Below, one piece after another: positions 18,149-26,913 of a stretch of DNA of 64,000 nt. The position numbers and the translations under genes were made by a program. Below the pieces are notes generated by a model. That model saw nothing but the letters and a program-made list of their open reading frames with translations, was not told where the DNA came from and made no database searches. Every line of letters begins with the position of its first letter. Position 1 is the first letter of the stretch. This DNA comes from Fodinibacter sp963811825 (lineage in GTDB: Bacteria > Actinomycetota > Actinomycetes > Actinomycetales > Dermatophilaceae): positions 1 to 64,000 of the forward strand of contig CAWESS010000022.1 of NCBI GenBank assembly GCA_963811825.1. The letters are read 5' to 3'.

Positions 18149-19216
18149 ATGGGCGACTTCTTCAACTCACTGCTGGCCCCGATCGAGTGGCTCGTGGCCT
18201 GGATCATGTACGGGTTCCACACCGCGCTGACCGCGATCGGGATGCCGTCGGGCTCCGGGTGGACGTGGTCGCTGTCCATCGTCGGGCTCGTCATCGTCAT
18301 GCGTGCGGCGATGATCCCGCTGTTCGTCAAGCAGATCATGGCGTCACGCAAGATGCAGATGATCCAGCCCGAGCTGCAGAAGATCCAGAAGAAGTACAAG
18401 GGCAAGAGCGACCCGGAGTCCCGTCAGGCGATGACTCAGGAGACGATGGCGCTGTACAAGAAGGAGGGGACCAACCCCTTCAGCTCGTGCTTGCCGATCC
18501 TCGTCCAGTCCCCGTTCTTCTTCGGTCTGTTCCGCGTGCTGAACGGCGTGGACGAGATCGCCTCGGGTGCCACCGACCCGATCGGGCCGATCGACCAGCC
18601 GGTTGCGGCCGAGTTCGAGTCGGCGACGATCTTCGGTGCCCAGCTCTCGGACACCTTCCTGGGGTCGGACTCGATCAACGTCAAGATCGTGACGGCCGTC
18701 CTCATCGTGCTGATGTCGGCGACGACCTTCCTCACCCAGCGTCAGCTGATGACGAAGAACATGCCCGCCTCGGCCCTGGACAACCCCTTCGCGAAGCAGC
18801 AGAAGCTGCTCCTCTACATCCTGCCGATCGTGTTCGCCGTCTCCGGCGTGAACTTCCCCATCGGTGTGCTCATCTACTGGTTCACGACCAACGTGTGGTC
18901 GATGTGCCAGCAGTTCTACGTCATCCGCCGGATGCCGGCCCCCGGGTCCGCGGCCGAGGCGTCGTACCACGCGCGGCTGGCCAAGAAGGGCAAGCCGATT
19001 CCTGGCGCACCGGCCGTCGAGGCCATTGCTGACGACGTCGAGGCCACGGCCGATGACGGGTCCAAGAAGTCCGGTCAGCGCCAACAGCCGACGAGCAAGA
19101 AGCGCAAGAAGCCCAAGCCGGCGGCCGCGAAGCCGCAGGCCGGAGGCAAGCCGGCGGCCGGGGGAACCCCCAAGGACACTCCGCCGAGCGACTCCCCCAA
19201 GCCCTCCACCACCTGA
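18149..19216 (+). CDS. yidC: Membrane protein insertase YidC
   Basis: 355 aa, Oxa1 family. Membrane helices lie near residues 10-32, 35-58, 112-130, 165-185 and 220-250. The core contains PLFVKQIMASRKMQMIQPELQKIQKKYKGK, with the cytoplasmic helical hairpin, and the Arg in the first core helix (VMRAAMIPLF) that lines the hydrophilic groove. There is no N-terminal periplasmic domain, as normal for Gram-positives. The C-terminus is a long Lys/Ala/Pro-rich tail likely to bind the ribosome. Confidence 0.97.
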   Translation: MGDFFNSLLAPIEWLVAWIMYGFHTALTAIGMPSGSGWTWSLSIVGLVIVMRAAMIPLFVKQIMASRKMQMIQPELQKIQKKYKGKSDPESRQAMTQETMALYKKEGTNPFSSCLPILVQSPFFFGLFRVLNGVDEIASGATDPIGPIDQPVAAEFESATIFGAQLSDTFLGSDSINVKIVTAVLIVLMSATTFLTQRQLMTKNMPASALDNPFAKQQKLLLYILPIVFAVSGVNFPIGVLIYWFTTNVWSMCQQFYVIRRMPAPGSAAEASYHARLAKKGKPIPGAPAVEAIADDVEATADDGSKKSGQRQQPTSKKRKKPKPAAAKPQAGGKPAAGGTPKDTPPSDSPKPSTT

Positions 19217-19242
19217 TTTCCCCCTGACCACAGGAGAGACCC

Positions 19243-19923
19243 ATGAGCGAGAACCTGACGCAGGACCCCGCGACCACCGACGTCGAGACCGACGAGACGG
19301 CACTCGAGACCACTGCCGAGCACGACGCCCTGGCCGGTGAGCACGACGAGACCACCGCTGCGGCCGACCAGGCCGAGCCCTCTGGGGACGACGACGGCGT
19401 GGCGGCCGACGACTCTGACTCCGAGGCGCCCGCGGGCGGCGCTCCCAGGAGCCGTCACGGTCAGCTGGAGCGCGAGGGCGAGGTGGCGGCTGACTTCCTG
19501 GAGACGCTCCTCGACATCTGCGACCTCGACGGTGACCTCGAGGTCGACATCGACGGCGACCGTGCTGCCGTGTCGATCGTCGACTCCGAGGACGGTCGGG
19601 TTCCGCGCCGTCTCGTCGGTCAGGGTGGCCAGGTGCTCGACGCCCTTCAGGAGCTGACCCGCCTCGCGGTGCAGTCCGCGACCGGCGAGCGCAGCCGGCT
19701 GATGCTCGACGTGGGTGGTCACCGTGCGGAGCGACGGGCGACCCTGGTGACCGTGGCCAAGGAGGCCATCGACGAGGTGCGCACCACCGGTGAGCGCAAG
19801 CCGCTGACGCCGATGACCGCCTTTGAGCGCAAGGTCGTGCACGACGAGGTGCTGGCCGCAGGGCTGGTGTCGGAGTCCGAGGGCGCCGAGCCGCGCCGCT
19901 ACGTCGTGATCCTCCCCGCCTGA
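19243..19923 (+). CDS. jag: Jag/KhpB-type RNA-binding protein (R3H domain)
   Basis: 226 aa. Residues 1-75 are acidic and disordered. A KH-like domain follows (LETLLDICDLDGDLEVDIDGD, RRLVGQGGQVLDALQELTRLA), then an R3H domain ending in the typical GERKPLTPMTAFERKVVHDEV...EPRRYVVI. Jag/EloR/KhpB proteins bind RNA and influence cell elongation. It sits 26 bp after yidC in the conserved order. The N-terminal Jag_N domain is absent, which is usual in actinobacteria. Confidence 0.95.
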   Translation: MSENLTQDPATTDVETDETALETTAEHDALAGEHDETTAAADQAEPSGDDDGVAADDSDSEAPAGGAPRSRHGQLEREGEVAADFLETLLDICDLDGDLEVDIDGDRAAVSIVDSEDGRVPRRLVGQGGQVLDALQELTRLAVQSATGERSRLMLDVGGHRAERRATLVTVAKEAIDEVRTTGERKPLTPMTAFERKVVHDEVLAAGLVSESEGAEPRRYVVILPA

Positions 19924-19928
19924 AGCGA

Positions 19929-19944
19929 CGTTTCACGTGAAACA
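19929..19944. other. parS: parS site 1, overlapping the rsmG start
   Basis: CGTTTCACGTGAAACA matches the parS consensus TGTTTCACGTGAAACA with one mismatch. The GTG start of rsmG (19937) lies inside the palindrome. Confidence 0.92.
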
Positions 19945-20666
19945 TGACGGCCCGGACGAGGCTTCTCCCGTGCCGCCGCCAGCCGCACCCGAGGGTGCGG
20001 CTGGCCTGTTCGGTGACCGGATGCCGTTGGCCGTCCGGTTCACGGAGATCCTCGCCGACACCGGCGTCAGTCACGGCCTGATCGGGCCTCGTGAGGTTCC
20101 GCGCCTGTGGGAGCGGCACGTCCTCAACTGTGCGGTGATCGCCGGCACCTTCGCACCGGGCGCTCGGCTCGTCGACGTCGGGTCGGGTGCGGGCCTGCCG
20201 GGGGTGGTGCTCGCCATCGTGCGGCCGGACCTCGACGTGCACCTCGTCGAACCGATGCTGCGCCGGACCCAGTGGCTCGAGGGCGTCGTGGCCGACCTCG
20301 GGCTGGAGCTCGGTCACGGTGCACCGAGGGCGGGCGGAGGAGTTCGCCGGGTCGTTGTCGGCCCCCTATGTCACTGCCCGGGCCGTTGCTCGCCTGGACA
20401 AGCTGGCCCGCTGGTGCGTTCCGTTGCTCGAGCCTGCTGGCCTGCTCGTGGCGATGAAGGGGCGTTCAGCCGCCACGGAGCTCGCTGAGGACCGCAAGGC
20501 GCTCGAGCGGCTGGGCCTGCGGGATGCCGTCGTGACGGAGCACGGTTCGGCGCTGCTCGAGGAGCCGGTGCTGACGGTTGACCTGCGATTCGAGCCCCGA
20601 GTCGACGCCAGGCCCGGCCACAGGAAGCCGACCCGCCGCGCCAAGCCCGGCAAGAGCGCAACGTAG
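19937..20666 (+). CDS. rsmG: 16S rRNA (guanine-527-N7)-methyltransferase RsmG (frameshift)
   Basis: Starts at GTG 19937 inside parS site 1. The first 125 residues contain the SAM-binding motif LVDVGSGAGLPGVVLAI and LVEPMLRRTQWLEGV. Near 20310 the frame changes from ...GLEL to VTVHRGRAEEFAGSL, and the C-terminal half (YVTARAVARLDKLARW, LLVAMKGRSAATEL) runs to TAG 20666. Removing one G from CTCGGTCACG restores a single frame. RsmG methylates G527 of 16S rRNA; its loss gives low-level streptomycin resistance, so a genuine loss is possible but less likely than a sequencing indel given the many others here. Confidence 0.9.
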
Positions 20667-20690
20667 ACCTTCCCGGCCGGCTCGCGCCCT

Positions 20691-20800
20691 GGGTGGAGGT
20701 GATATCGCTCGGTTCTGCGTGCAGGAATACCTCGACCCCATCGCCGTCGGCCGGGTGGAGGTGATACCGCTCGGGTATCCGTGCAGTAATACCTCGACCC
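20691..20800. repeat. Two direct repeats of about 48 bp, each an imperfect inverted repeat
   Basis: Unit 1 (20691-20739) and unit 2 (20753-20800) both begin GGGTGGAGGTGATA and end AATACCTCGACCC, with near-identical middles (CGCTCGG...GTGCAG). The two ends of each unit are themselves roughly complementary (GGGTGGAGGT / ACCTCGACCC). A weaker third unit ends at TACCTCGACC (20861-20870). Confidence 0.85.
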
Positions 20801-20941
20801 AAGCCCGCCGGTCCGGTGGCGGGTTCTGTGTTCAGTATCCGTCGACCGCATCGCAGTAGGTACCTCGACCTCCCACCGCAAGCCCGACTGTGGGGGTGTG
20901 GCGGATCCACATCCGGTCTCCGGCTCCGCGGTCCTGCTTGA

Positions 20942-20996
20942 GTGGAGGCAACACGCAGGGCTGCCGGCTCATCCTGTGCGTGTTGCCTCCTCTCGA
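20942..20996. repeat. Dispersed 19-bp inverted repeat, copy 2
   Basis: Arms GGAGGCAACACGC (20944-20956) and GCGTGTTGCCTCCTCTCGA (20978-20996). The loop AGGGCTGCCGGCTCA is shared with copy 3, so the whole element and not only the arms is conserved. Confidence 0.9.
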
Positions 20997-21048
20997 CGCG
21001 GACGTGTGCTGCGACGGCAGTCTCTGAGGTGCCCTGCAGCACACGCGA

Positions 21049-21064
21049 TGTTTCACGTGAAACG
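21049..21064. other. parS: parS site 2
   Basis: TGTTTCACGTGAAACG matches parS with one mismatch, 400 bp upstream of parA. Confidence 0.93.
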
Positions 21065-21241
21065 GTTGACGTGAACTTCCTTCGAGGACTGACAGACGGC
21101 ATTCACGCTCGCTGTCTGGGCCGGCGGCACGGCATCCGCTTGTGCTGACGTGGTCCACGGCATCCACTCACCGCTGTTTGGGCCGGCGGACGGCATGACC
21201 GACACGTGGCACCAGGTCTGCGACCTGAGATGGCCTTTGAG

Positions 21242-21301
21242 TCGAGAGGAGGCAACACGCAGGGCTGCCGGCTCAGTTTTGTGCGTGTTGCCTCCTCTCG
21301 A
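21242..21301. repeat. Dispersed 19-bp inverted repeat, copy 3
   Basis: TCGAGAGGAGGCAACACGC (21242-21260) pairs perfectly with GCGTGTTGCCTCCTCTCGA (21283-21301). It shares loop sequence with copy 2. Confidence 0.92.
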
Positions 21302-21372
21302 CGTGGATGTGTGCGATGCGACGGCCGACTAGGAGCCTCCAGTCGTGATTCGTTGCCCGGGAGAGAGTTCGA

Positions 21373-21388
21373 TGTTTCACGTGAAACA
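21373..21388. other. parS: parS site 3 (perfect)
   Basis: TGTTTCACGTGAAACA, an exact match to the bacterial parS consensus. Confidence 0.97.
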
Positions 21389-21448
21389 TGACAGACGAGT
21401 GGTGCCTGTGGCGATCCGCTTTGGCGTGTTGATGGTGCGTGGGGTTGG

Positions 21449-22738
21449 ATGGCGTCGTCCCCACCCCACCGACGAAGGTTTCTCGCGTTGAGCACTCGCA
21501 TCGACAGCCCGGAGCACCGGACTGCAGCGGCCGGACTCGGCTTCCCTCAGCTCACCGGGTCACCCACGACACCTCTCGGCTGGCCGGGGGAGGACACCGT
21601 TTCACGTGAAACGGTCGCCCTCGACTCGGGCGAGACGCCGGAAGCCGCCGACGCCGATGCCGACGCAGGGGTCGACATCGACATCGACGCTGCGGTCGAC
21701 ATCGACCTTGACGGCGACGGCAACGCTGTAGCCGCGAGTGACGAAGTGGTGACGGAGCCTTCCGAGCCACTCCCTACGGAACCAGAGGCCGCCACGGAGC
21801 GGGAGCAGATCGCCGCCGTGCTTCCCGAGGCCGACGAGCAGACACCCCTGGCCACCGCCGTCGCCGACGACGCACGCAAGCGCATCACGCTCAGCGGCCG
21901 CGTGGTCCCGCGGCCGGCGCGCACCCGCGTGCTCACCGTCGCGAACCAGAAGGGCGGCGTCGGCAAGACGACGACCACCGTCAACATCGCCGCCGCCCTG
22001 TCGCAGGCCGGCAGCACCGTGCTCGTGATCGACCTCGACCCGCAGGGCAACGCCAGCACGGCCCTGGGCATCCCGCACCACGCCGAGGTCTCGAGCGTCT
22101 ACGACGTCCTCGTCGACGGCCGCGCGATCGCCGAGGTCGTCCAGGAGTGCGCCGACCTCCCCGGGCTCACGTGTGTCCCCGCCACGATCGACCTCGCCGG
22201 AGCCGAGATCGAGCTCGTCTCGCTCGTGGCCCGGGAGACCCGGCTCCAGCGCGCCGTGAGCGCCTACGTCACCGAGCGTGCGGCAGCCGGCGACCCGATC
22301 GACTACGTGCTCATCGACTGTCCGCCGAGCCTGGGACTGCTGACGGTCAACGCGTTCGTGGCCGCGAGCGAGGTGTTCATCCCCATCCAGTGCGAGTACT
22401 ACGCCCTCGAAGGCCTGTCGCAGCTGCTGAAGAACATCGAGCTCATCCGCAGCCACCTGAACACCCAGCTGCACGTCTCCACCATCCTGCTCACCATGTA
22501 TGACGGCCGGACCCGCCTGGCCGCGCAGGTCGCCGACGAGGTGCGCGAGCACTTCCCCGACCAGACCCTGCGCGCCGTGGTCCCGCGCTCGGTGCGCATC
22601 TCCGAGGCCCCCAGCCACGGACAGACCGTCATGACCTACGACCCGAACAGCAGCGGCGCCCTGTCCTACCTCGAGGCGGCCATCGAGCTCGCCGAGCGTG
22701 GCGCCCCCACCCCGACCACCACCGAGGAGTCCGCATGA
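21449..22738 (+). CDS. parA: Chromosome-partitioning ATPase ParA
   Basis: Up to 429 aa. The deviant Walker A motif ANQKGGVGKTTTTVN starts near residue 166. VLVIDLDPQGNAS, DYVLIDCPPSLGLL and the C-terminal PRSVRISEAPSHGQTV complete the ParA/Soj fold. It forms ATP-dependent dimers on DNA and moves ParB-parS complexes. The 5' end is uncertain: ATG 21449, or TTG 21488 preceded by GAAGG. Either way there is an unusually long N-terminal extension of about 140 residues rich in Asp/Ala. parS site 4 lies within it. The stop overlaps parB by 4 bp. Confidence 0.95.
   Translation: MASSPPHRRRFLALSTRIDSPEHRTAAAGLGFPQLTGSPTTPLGWPGEDTVSRETVALDSGETPEAADADADAGVDIDIDAAVDIDLDGDGNAVAASDEVVTEPSEPLPTEPEAATEREQIAAVLPEADEQTPLATAVADDARKRITLSGRVVPRPARTRVLTVANQKGGVGKTTTTVNIAAALSQAGSTVLVIDLDPQGNASTALGIPHHAEVSSVYDVLVDGRAIAEVVQECADLPGLTCVPATIDLAGAEIELVSLVARETRLQRAVSAYVTERAAAGDPIDYVLIDCPPSLGLLTVNAFVAASEVFIPIQCEYYALEGLSQLLKNIELIRSHLNTQLHVSTILLTMYDGRTRLAAQVADEVREHFPDQTLRAVVPRSVRISEAPSHGQTVMTYDPNSSGALSYLEAAIELAERGAPTPTTTEESA
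21598..21613. other. parS: parS site 4, inside the parA coding region
   Basis: CGTTTCACGTGAAACG matches parS with two outer mismatches and reads VSRET in the parA frame. Confidence 0.9.
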
Positions 22739-23811
22739 GTGAGAAGCGTCGCGCCCTGGGCCGCGGGCTGGGTGCCCTGATCCCGTCCGGCCCGCCCTCC
22801 ACCGACCGGCCGGTCGACGTGTTCTTCCGTGACCAGGACGTCGCGGCCCCGGTCGACCACGCAGACAGCGCGACGCCCGCCGGCCCTCCGTCAGGGCAGG
22901 ACACCCCCACCCCACAGCACGGTGAGGCCGGCGCGAACCCTCTCGGGGACGGTGGCACCACCGATTCCGGGCTCCGTCCCGTCCCCGGTGCCGAGTTCGC
23001 CGAGATCCCGCTCGACCAGATCCGGCCGAACCCGCGTCAGCCGCGAACGGTCTTCGACGAGGACGAGCTCGCCGAGCTCGTGCACTCCATCCGCGAGATC
23101 GGGGTGCTCCAGCCCGTCGTCGTGCGGCGGATCCCGCCCGAGGCGATCGAGGGAGAGGTCCGCTTCGAGCTCATCATGGGTGAGCGGCGGTGGCGGGCAT
23201 CGCGCGCGGCGGGCAACGACGTCGTCCCGGCGATCATCAAGGTCACCGAGGAGGACGACCTCCTGCGGGACGCCCTCCTCGAGAACCTGCACCGCAGCCA
23301 GCTCAACGCCCTCGAGGAGGCCGCGGCCTACCAGCAGCTGCTCGACGACTTCGGGTGCACCCAGGAAGAGCTCGCACGCCGCATCGGGCGCTCCAGGCCA
23401 CAGATCTCCAACACCCTGCGCCTGCTGAAGCTGCCCCCGCTCGTCCAGCGCCGCGTCGCGGCCGGCGTGCTGAGCGCCGGCCATGCACGGGCCCTGCTCG
23501 GGATGTCGGATGCCGCCGCCATGGAGCGGATGGCCCAGCGCATCGTCGCGGAGGGCTTCTCGGTGCGCACCGTCGAGGAGCTCGTCACCCTCGGCGACGA
23601 CGACACGCCGCCGGCCACCCGGCGGGCCCCCCGTGCCGGCGGGCGCCGTCCCCAGCTCGACGACCTGGCCGCCGACCTCTCCGACCGGCTCGAGACCCGG
23701 GTGCGGATCGCCCTCGGGCAGCGCAAGGGCCGCCTCACGGTGGAGTTCGCCTCCGTCGACGACCTCAACCGGATCCTCGACGCGATGCACCTGCGCGACG
23801 CCCGGGACTGA
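22735..23811 (+). CDS. parB: Chromosome-partitioning protein ParB
   Basis: 358 aa. The N-terminus has the ParA-stimulating peptide EKRRALGRGLGALIP. After a linker come the CTPase/ParB domain (IPLDQIRPNPRQPR, the CTP-binding GERRWRASRAAGND and ENLHRSQLNALEEA), the helix-turn-helix (TQEELARRIGRSRPQISNTLRLL) that reads parS, and a C-terminal dimerisation domain. It spreads from the four parS sites nearby and loads condensin. ATGA overlap with parA shows an operon. Confidence 0.97.
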   Translation: MSEKRRALGRGLGALIPSGPPSTDRPVDVFFRDQDVAAPVDHADSATPAGPPSGQDTPTPQHGEAGANPLGDGGTTDSGLRPVPGAEFAEIPLDQIRPNPRQPRTVFDEDELAELVHSIREIGVLQPVVVRRIPPEAIEGEVRFELIMGERRWRASRAAGNDVVPAIIKVTEEDDLLRDALLENLHRSQLNALEEAAAYQQLLDDFGCTQEELARRIGRSRPQISNTLRLLKLPPLVQRRVAAGVLSAGHARALLGMSDAAAMERMAQRIVAEGFSVRTVEELVTLGDDDTPPATRRAPRAGGRRPQLDDLAADLSDRLETRVRIALGQRKGRLTVEFASVDDLNRILDAMHLRDARD

Positions 23812-23849
23812 CTCCCCGCGGCCGAGGTTGCCGCTCCGGACACACAGAA

Positions 23850-23888
23850 AGGCGCGGATGCCGTTGTCCACCAACGGTATCCGCGCCT
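23850..23888. terminator. Bidirectional terminator between parB and trxA
   Basis: AGGCGCGGATGCCGTTG and CAACGGTATCCGCGCCT pair over 17 bp with one mismatch and a 5-nt loop. It lies between convergent genes, so it can serve both. The arms contain the genome's favoured GGATGCCG octamer. Confidence 0.85.
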
Positions 23889-23906
23889 CTCAGCGCTCAT
23901 GCGACA

Positions 23907-24230
23907 TCAGCCGAGGTAGGGCTCCAGCTCGCGCAGCAGCTTGGGCTTGGGCAGCGCGCCGATGATCGTCTTGACGATCTCGCCGTTCACGTACACGTGC
24001 ATCGTGGGGATGCTCGTGATGCCGAGCTGACCGGTGATGAGGGGGTTCTCGTCGGTGTTGAGCTTCACGATCGAGACCTCGTCGTGGTCGCGCGCGATCT
24101 CGTCGAGGATCGGGGCGACGGCGCGGCACGGGCCGCACCAGGGTGCCCAGAAGTCGACGAGGACGGGGCGGTCCTGCTTGATGACGTCGGCCTCGAAGGC
24201 TGCGTCGGAGGTGCTGGAGACGGCTCCCAT
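23907..24230 (-). CDS. trxA: Thioredoxin
   Basis: 107 aa from ATG 24230 behind AAAGGA. The active site WCGPC is in VDFWAPWCGPCRAVAP, and the cis-proline loop is SIPTMHVY. It is a standard cytoplasmic thioredoxin reducing protein disulfides, recycled by the adjacent TrxB. The gene lies 89 bp downstream of trxB in the same direction. Confidence 0.97.
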   Translation of the reverse strand: MGAVSSTSDAAFEADVIKQDRPVLVDFWAPWCGPCRAVAPILDEIARDHDEVSIVKLNTDENPLITGQLGITSIPTMHVYVNGEIVKTIIGALPKPKLLRELEPYLG

Positions 24231-24319
24231 GGGGGAATCCTTTCGTCGGGGTGGTCGGTAGTCGGTGGAGGTGAGGGTTTGATCGTGCCGGATGCGTCCG
24301 ACACGGATCGGCGCGTTCG

Positions 24320-25258
24320 TCAGTGGGCGAGGAATCGTTCGGCGTCGAGGGCGGCAGCACACCCGGAGCCGGCGGCCGTGATCGCCTGGCGGTAGGTGTG
24401 GTCGACGAGGTCACCGCAGGCGAAGACACCCGGGATGTTCGTGAGCGTGCTGCGGCCCTCGACGAGCACGTACCCCTCGGCGTCGAGCTCGACGACACCC
24501 TTGATGAGCTCGTTGCGCGGGTCGTGCCCGATCGCCACGAACAGTCCGGTGACCGGCAGGGCGCGGGTCTCACCGGTTACGGTGTCGCGCAACGTGATTC
24601 CCGTCAGCTTGTCGTCACCGTGGATGGCGTCGACGGCGCTGTTCCACGCGAAGGAGATCTTCTCGTTGGCGTGGGCGCGTTCGGCCATGATCGCCGAGGC
24701 GCGCAGCTCGTCGCGGCGGTGCACGATCGTCACCGAGCGGGCGAACTTGGTGAGGAAGGTGGCCTCCTCGACCGCGGAGTCCCCACCGCCCACGACCACG
24801 ATGTCCTGGTCGCGGAAGAAGAACCCGTCGCAGGTGGCGCACCAGGAGACGCCACGGCCTGACAGGCGCTTCTCGTCGGGCAGCCCGAGCTCGCGGTAGG
24901 CCGAACCCATCGCGAGGATGACCGAGCGGGCGCGGTGCTCCTTGCCCTCGGCGTCGGTGACGACCTTGATGTCGTCCTCCAGGCGCACGGACTCGACGTC
25001 ATCGGTGATGATCTCGGTGCCGAACCGCTCCGCCTGGGCGCGCATGTTCTCCATGAGGTCCGGGCCCATGATGCCGTCACGGAAGCCGGGGAAGTTCTCG
25101 ACCTCGGTGGTGTTCATGAGCGCACCGCCGGCCGTGACCGACCCCTCGAACATCAGCGGCTCCAGGTTGGCCCGGGCGGCGTAGACGGCAGCCGTCCACC
25201 CCGCAGGGCCGGAGCCGATGATGATGACGTTGCGGACGTCCGAGGTCACAGGACACAT
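24320..25258 (-). CDS. trxB: Thioredoxin reductase
   Basis: 312 aa, NADPH-dependent flavoenzyme. FAD motif IIGSGPAGWTAAVYAARA, redox-active CATC in SWCATCDGFFF, NADPH motif VVGGGDSAVEEA, and the C-terminal FAD motif GVFACGDLVDHTYRQAITAAGSG. Length and motifs are normal for the low-molecular-weight class. It is placed between the sigma/anti-sigma pair and trxA, matching the mycobacterial sigM region and suggesting a redox-stress link. Confidence 0.97.
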   Translation of the reverse strand: MCPVTSDVRNVIIIGSGPAGWTAAVYAARANLEPLMFEGSVTAGGALMNTTEVENFPGFRDGIMGPDLMENMRAQAERFGTEIITDDVESVRLEDDIKVVTDAEGKEHRARSVILAMGSAYRELGLPDEKRLSGRGVSWCATCDGFFFRDQDIVVVGGGDSAVEEATFLTKFARSVTIVHRRDELRASAIMAERAHANEKISFAWNSAVDAIHGDDKLTGITLRDTVTGETRALPVTGLFVAIGHDPRNELIKGVVELDAEGYVLVEGRSTLTNIPGVFACGDLVDHTYRQAITAAGSGCAAALDAERFLAH

Positions 25259-25358
25259 CCCCTTGTGGTGGTGGCGGTCGACAACCGCAAGATGCGGTGC
25301 CTGATGGTGAACCGATCCTAGGCCCGCGGTGTTCCCGTCACCGACTCGCCCCGCGGCG

Positions 25359-26139
25359 TCACGGCAGCGAGATCGGCCCGGCGATGAGGGCAGGGGAGCC
25401 CGTGGTGCACGACCTGCTCACGGCGTATGCCGTGCGCTCACCCCCGTCGTCCACGAGGAGGACCGCCGCGGGGACCCCGTCGACCTCGCTGACGTCGACG
25501 ACGAGGGTTGCGGCGGGGGACACCCCGAGCGCGTCGGCACAGGAGCGGGCGCCGATCGCGGTGGCGATCGGACCGATGCCCGGGGACTCGGCGGCCAGGG
25601 GCGTGATGGGGTCGACCGCCGCACCCTCGAGCGCCGGAACGGACTGCGCCAGGGTGGCCGAGTCGTGGTCGATCCCGGACATGATGACGGCGACGACCCC
25701 CGCACTCGCCGCATCGGGGACCACTGGCGCACTGAGGTCGGCGCCGTCCTTGGTCGCACTGCTGCTCTCGTCCTGCGACTCCGCTGCACCTGCCGCGGCG
25801 CCGGCCTCCGCATCGGCGCCGCTGGAGGCGTTGAGCTGGGCCGTCAGGCTGCCCGGCCACGAGGTGAGGGCCACGCCGCCCAGGCCGATGGCGGTGACGA
25901 CGGCCGCGGCCACACCCGAGGTGGCGCAGCCCGCCCCGGCGAGGGCGCAGCGGGACGACGTTCCCGGCATCCGGTGCGGAGGAGAGGGCGGCGGCTCGGG
26001 ACTCCTCGGCCAGGGCGGCGGTGATGCGGGCGACGAGGTCGTCGGGCATGGGGCCGGGGTCGGGCAGGGCTGCCAGGAGGTCGCGCATCCCCGTCGGGTC
26101 GTGCTCGACGGGGGTGGGGTCATCGTGGGGGTGGGTCAC
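25359..26139 (-). CDS. Putative anti-sigma factor (frameshift)
   Basis: Starts at GTG 26139 behind GGAGG (VTHPHDDPTPVEHDP). The cytoplasmic N-terminal part reads LPDPGPMPDDLVARITAALA. The frame changes near 25930-25945 and continues with one membrane segment (SGVAAAVVTAIGLGGVAL) and an extracytoplasmic domain of about 190 residues with two cysteines near its C-terminus (SCADAL, SRSCTTG). Position right after an ECF sigma gene, one membrane helix and this size fit an RsmA-type anti-sigma factor. No zinc-finger HxxxCxxC motif is visible. Confidence 0.75.
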
Positions 26140-26221
26140 GAGGTCCTCCGGGTGGGTCCCTGCTGGGTGGCGGAGCGGATGCGGGAATGGCTGACGCAGG
26201 GGTCGGGCCGGGAGTGGGACG

Positions 26222-26897
26222 TCATGGGGCCCCCTGCGGTTCCGTCTCCGAGCCCAACTTCGTGAAGTTTGAACCACTTCGGCCGCCGAGGTGCTCTGCG
26301 AGGGCCTCGCGGCCGCGGAAACACCGGGACTTCACCGTTCCCTCGGCCACGCCGAGCGCTTCGGCGGCCTCGGCGACCGAGAGCCCCTGCATGTCGACGA
26401 GGACCAGAGCCAGTCGCTGGCCTTCCGGCAGCTTGGCGAGGGCGGCATGCACGTCGAGACGAGCCTCGGCCGCCGAGTGGTGGTCGCGGGGGTCGGGTAG
26501 GTCGAGCTCACCCAGGTCGCCCGCACGCCGGACGGAGACCTTCTCGCGGCGCAGCCGGTCCAGGCAGGCGTTGACGACGATGCGGTGCAGCCACGTGGTG
26601 ACCGCGGCCTCCCCGCGGTAGGCATCGGCGCGCCGGAACGCCGAGATGAAGGCCTCCTGGACGGCATCCGCAGCGAGCTCACGGTTGGCGGTGGTGCGCA
26701 GTGCCACGGCGTACATCCGGTCGCGGTGGCGGCGGAAGAGCTCGCCGAAGGCCACCCCGCCGTCGCCGCGGACGTGCCGCGCCATCAGCTCGCGGTCGTC
26801 GAGCTCCGCGACGTCGGCGACATCGGCGGCCTCGGCACCGACAGAGCCATCGGTGCCACGAGTGCTGGTCAGCGCGGGGGAACTGGTCGGCAGGCAT
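26222..26897 (-). CDS. sigM: ECF RNA polymerase sigma factor (SigM-like)
   Basis: About 215 aa of recognisable protein. Region 2 is ELDDRELMARHVRGDGGVAFGELFRRHRDRMYAVALR...AADAVQEAFISAFRRA (in parts) with the -10 binding helix. Region 4 is LPEGQRLALVLVDMQGLSVAEAAEALGVAEGTVKSRCFRGR. The start is unresolved: the open frame runs back to GTG 26989, inside the preceding gene, while the best ATG (26897) is in another frame, so a further single-base indel is possible. The neighbourhood (pseudokinase, anti-sigma, trxB, trxA) matches mycobacterial sigM. Confidence 0.9.
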
Positions 26898-26913
26898 GTC
26901 GGCTCGTTCGGCC

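Larger units (their letters stand above)
20667..21448. other. rsmG-parA intergenic region (no gene seen)
   Basis: 782 bp without a supported gene. It holds, in order: a pair of direct repeats (20691-20800) with a degenerate third unit (to about 20880), copy 2 of the dispersed inverted repeat (20942-20996), parS site 2, copy 3 (21242-21301) and parS site 3. Open frames here have no ribosome binding site or recognisable product. The parA promoter is presumably in the last 100 bp. Confidence 0.7.

Noticed and set aside
20691..20880. Possible CRISPR array
   Set aside because: Only two clear units and one degenerate unit, with short similar spacers and no cas genes.
20366..21167. Open frames in the rsmG-parA spacer
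   Set aside because: They arise from translating the repeats, lack ribosome binding sites and have no homologous pattern.
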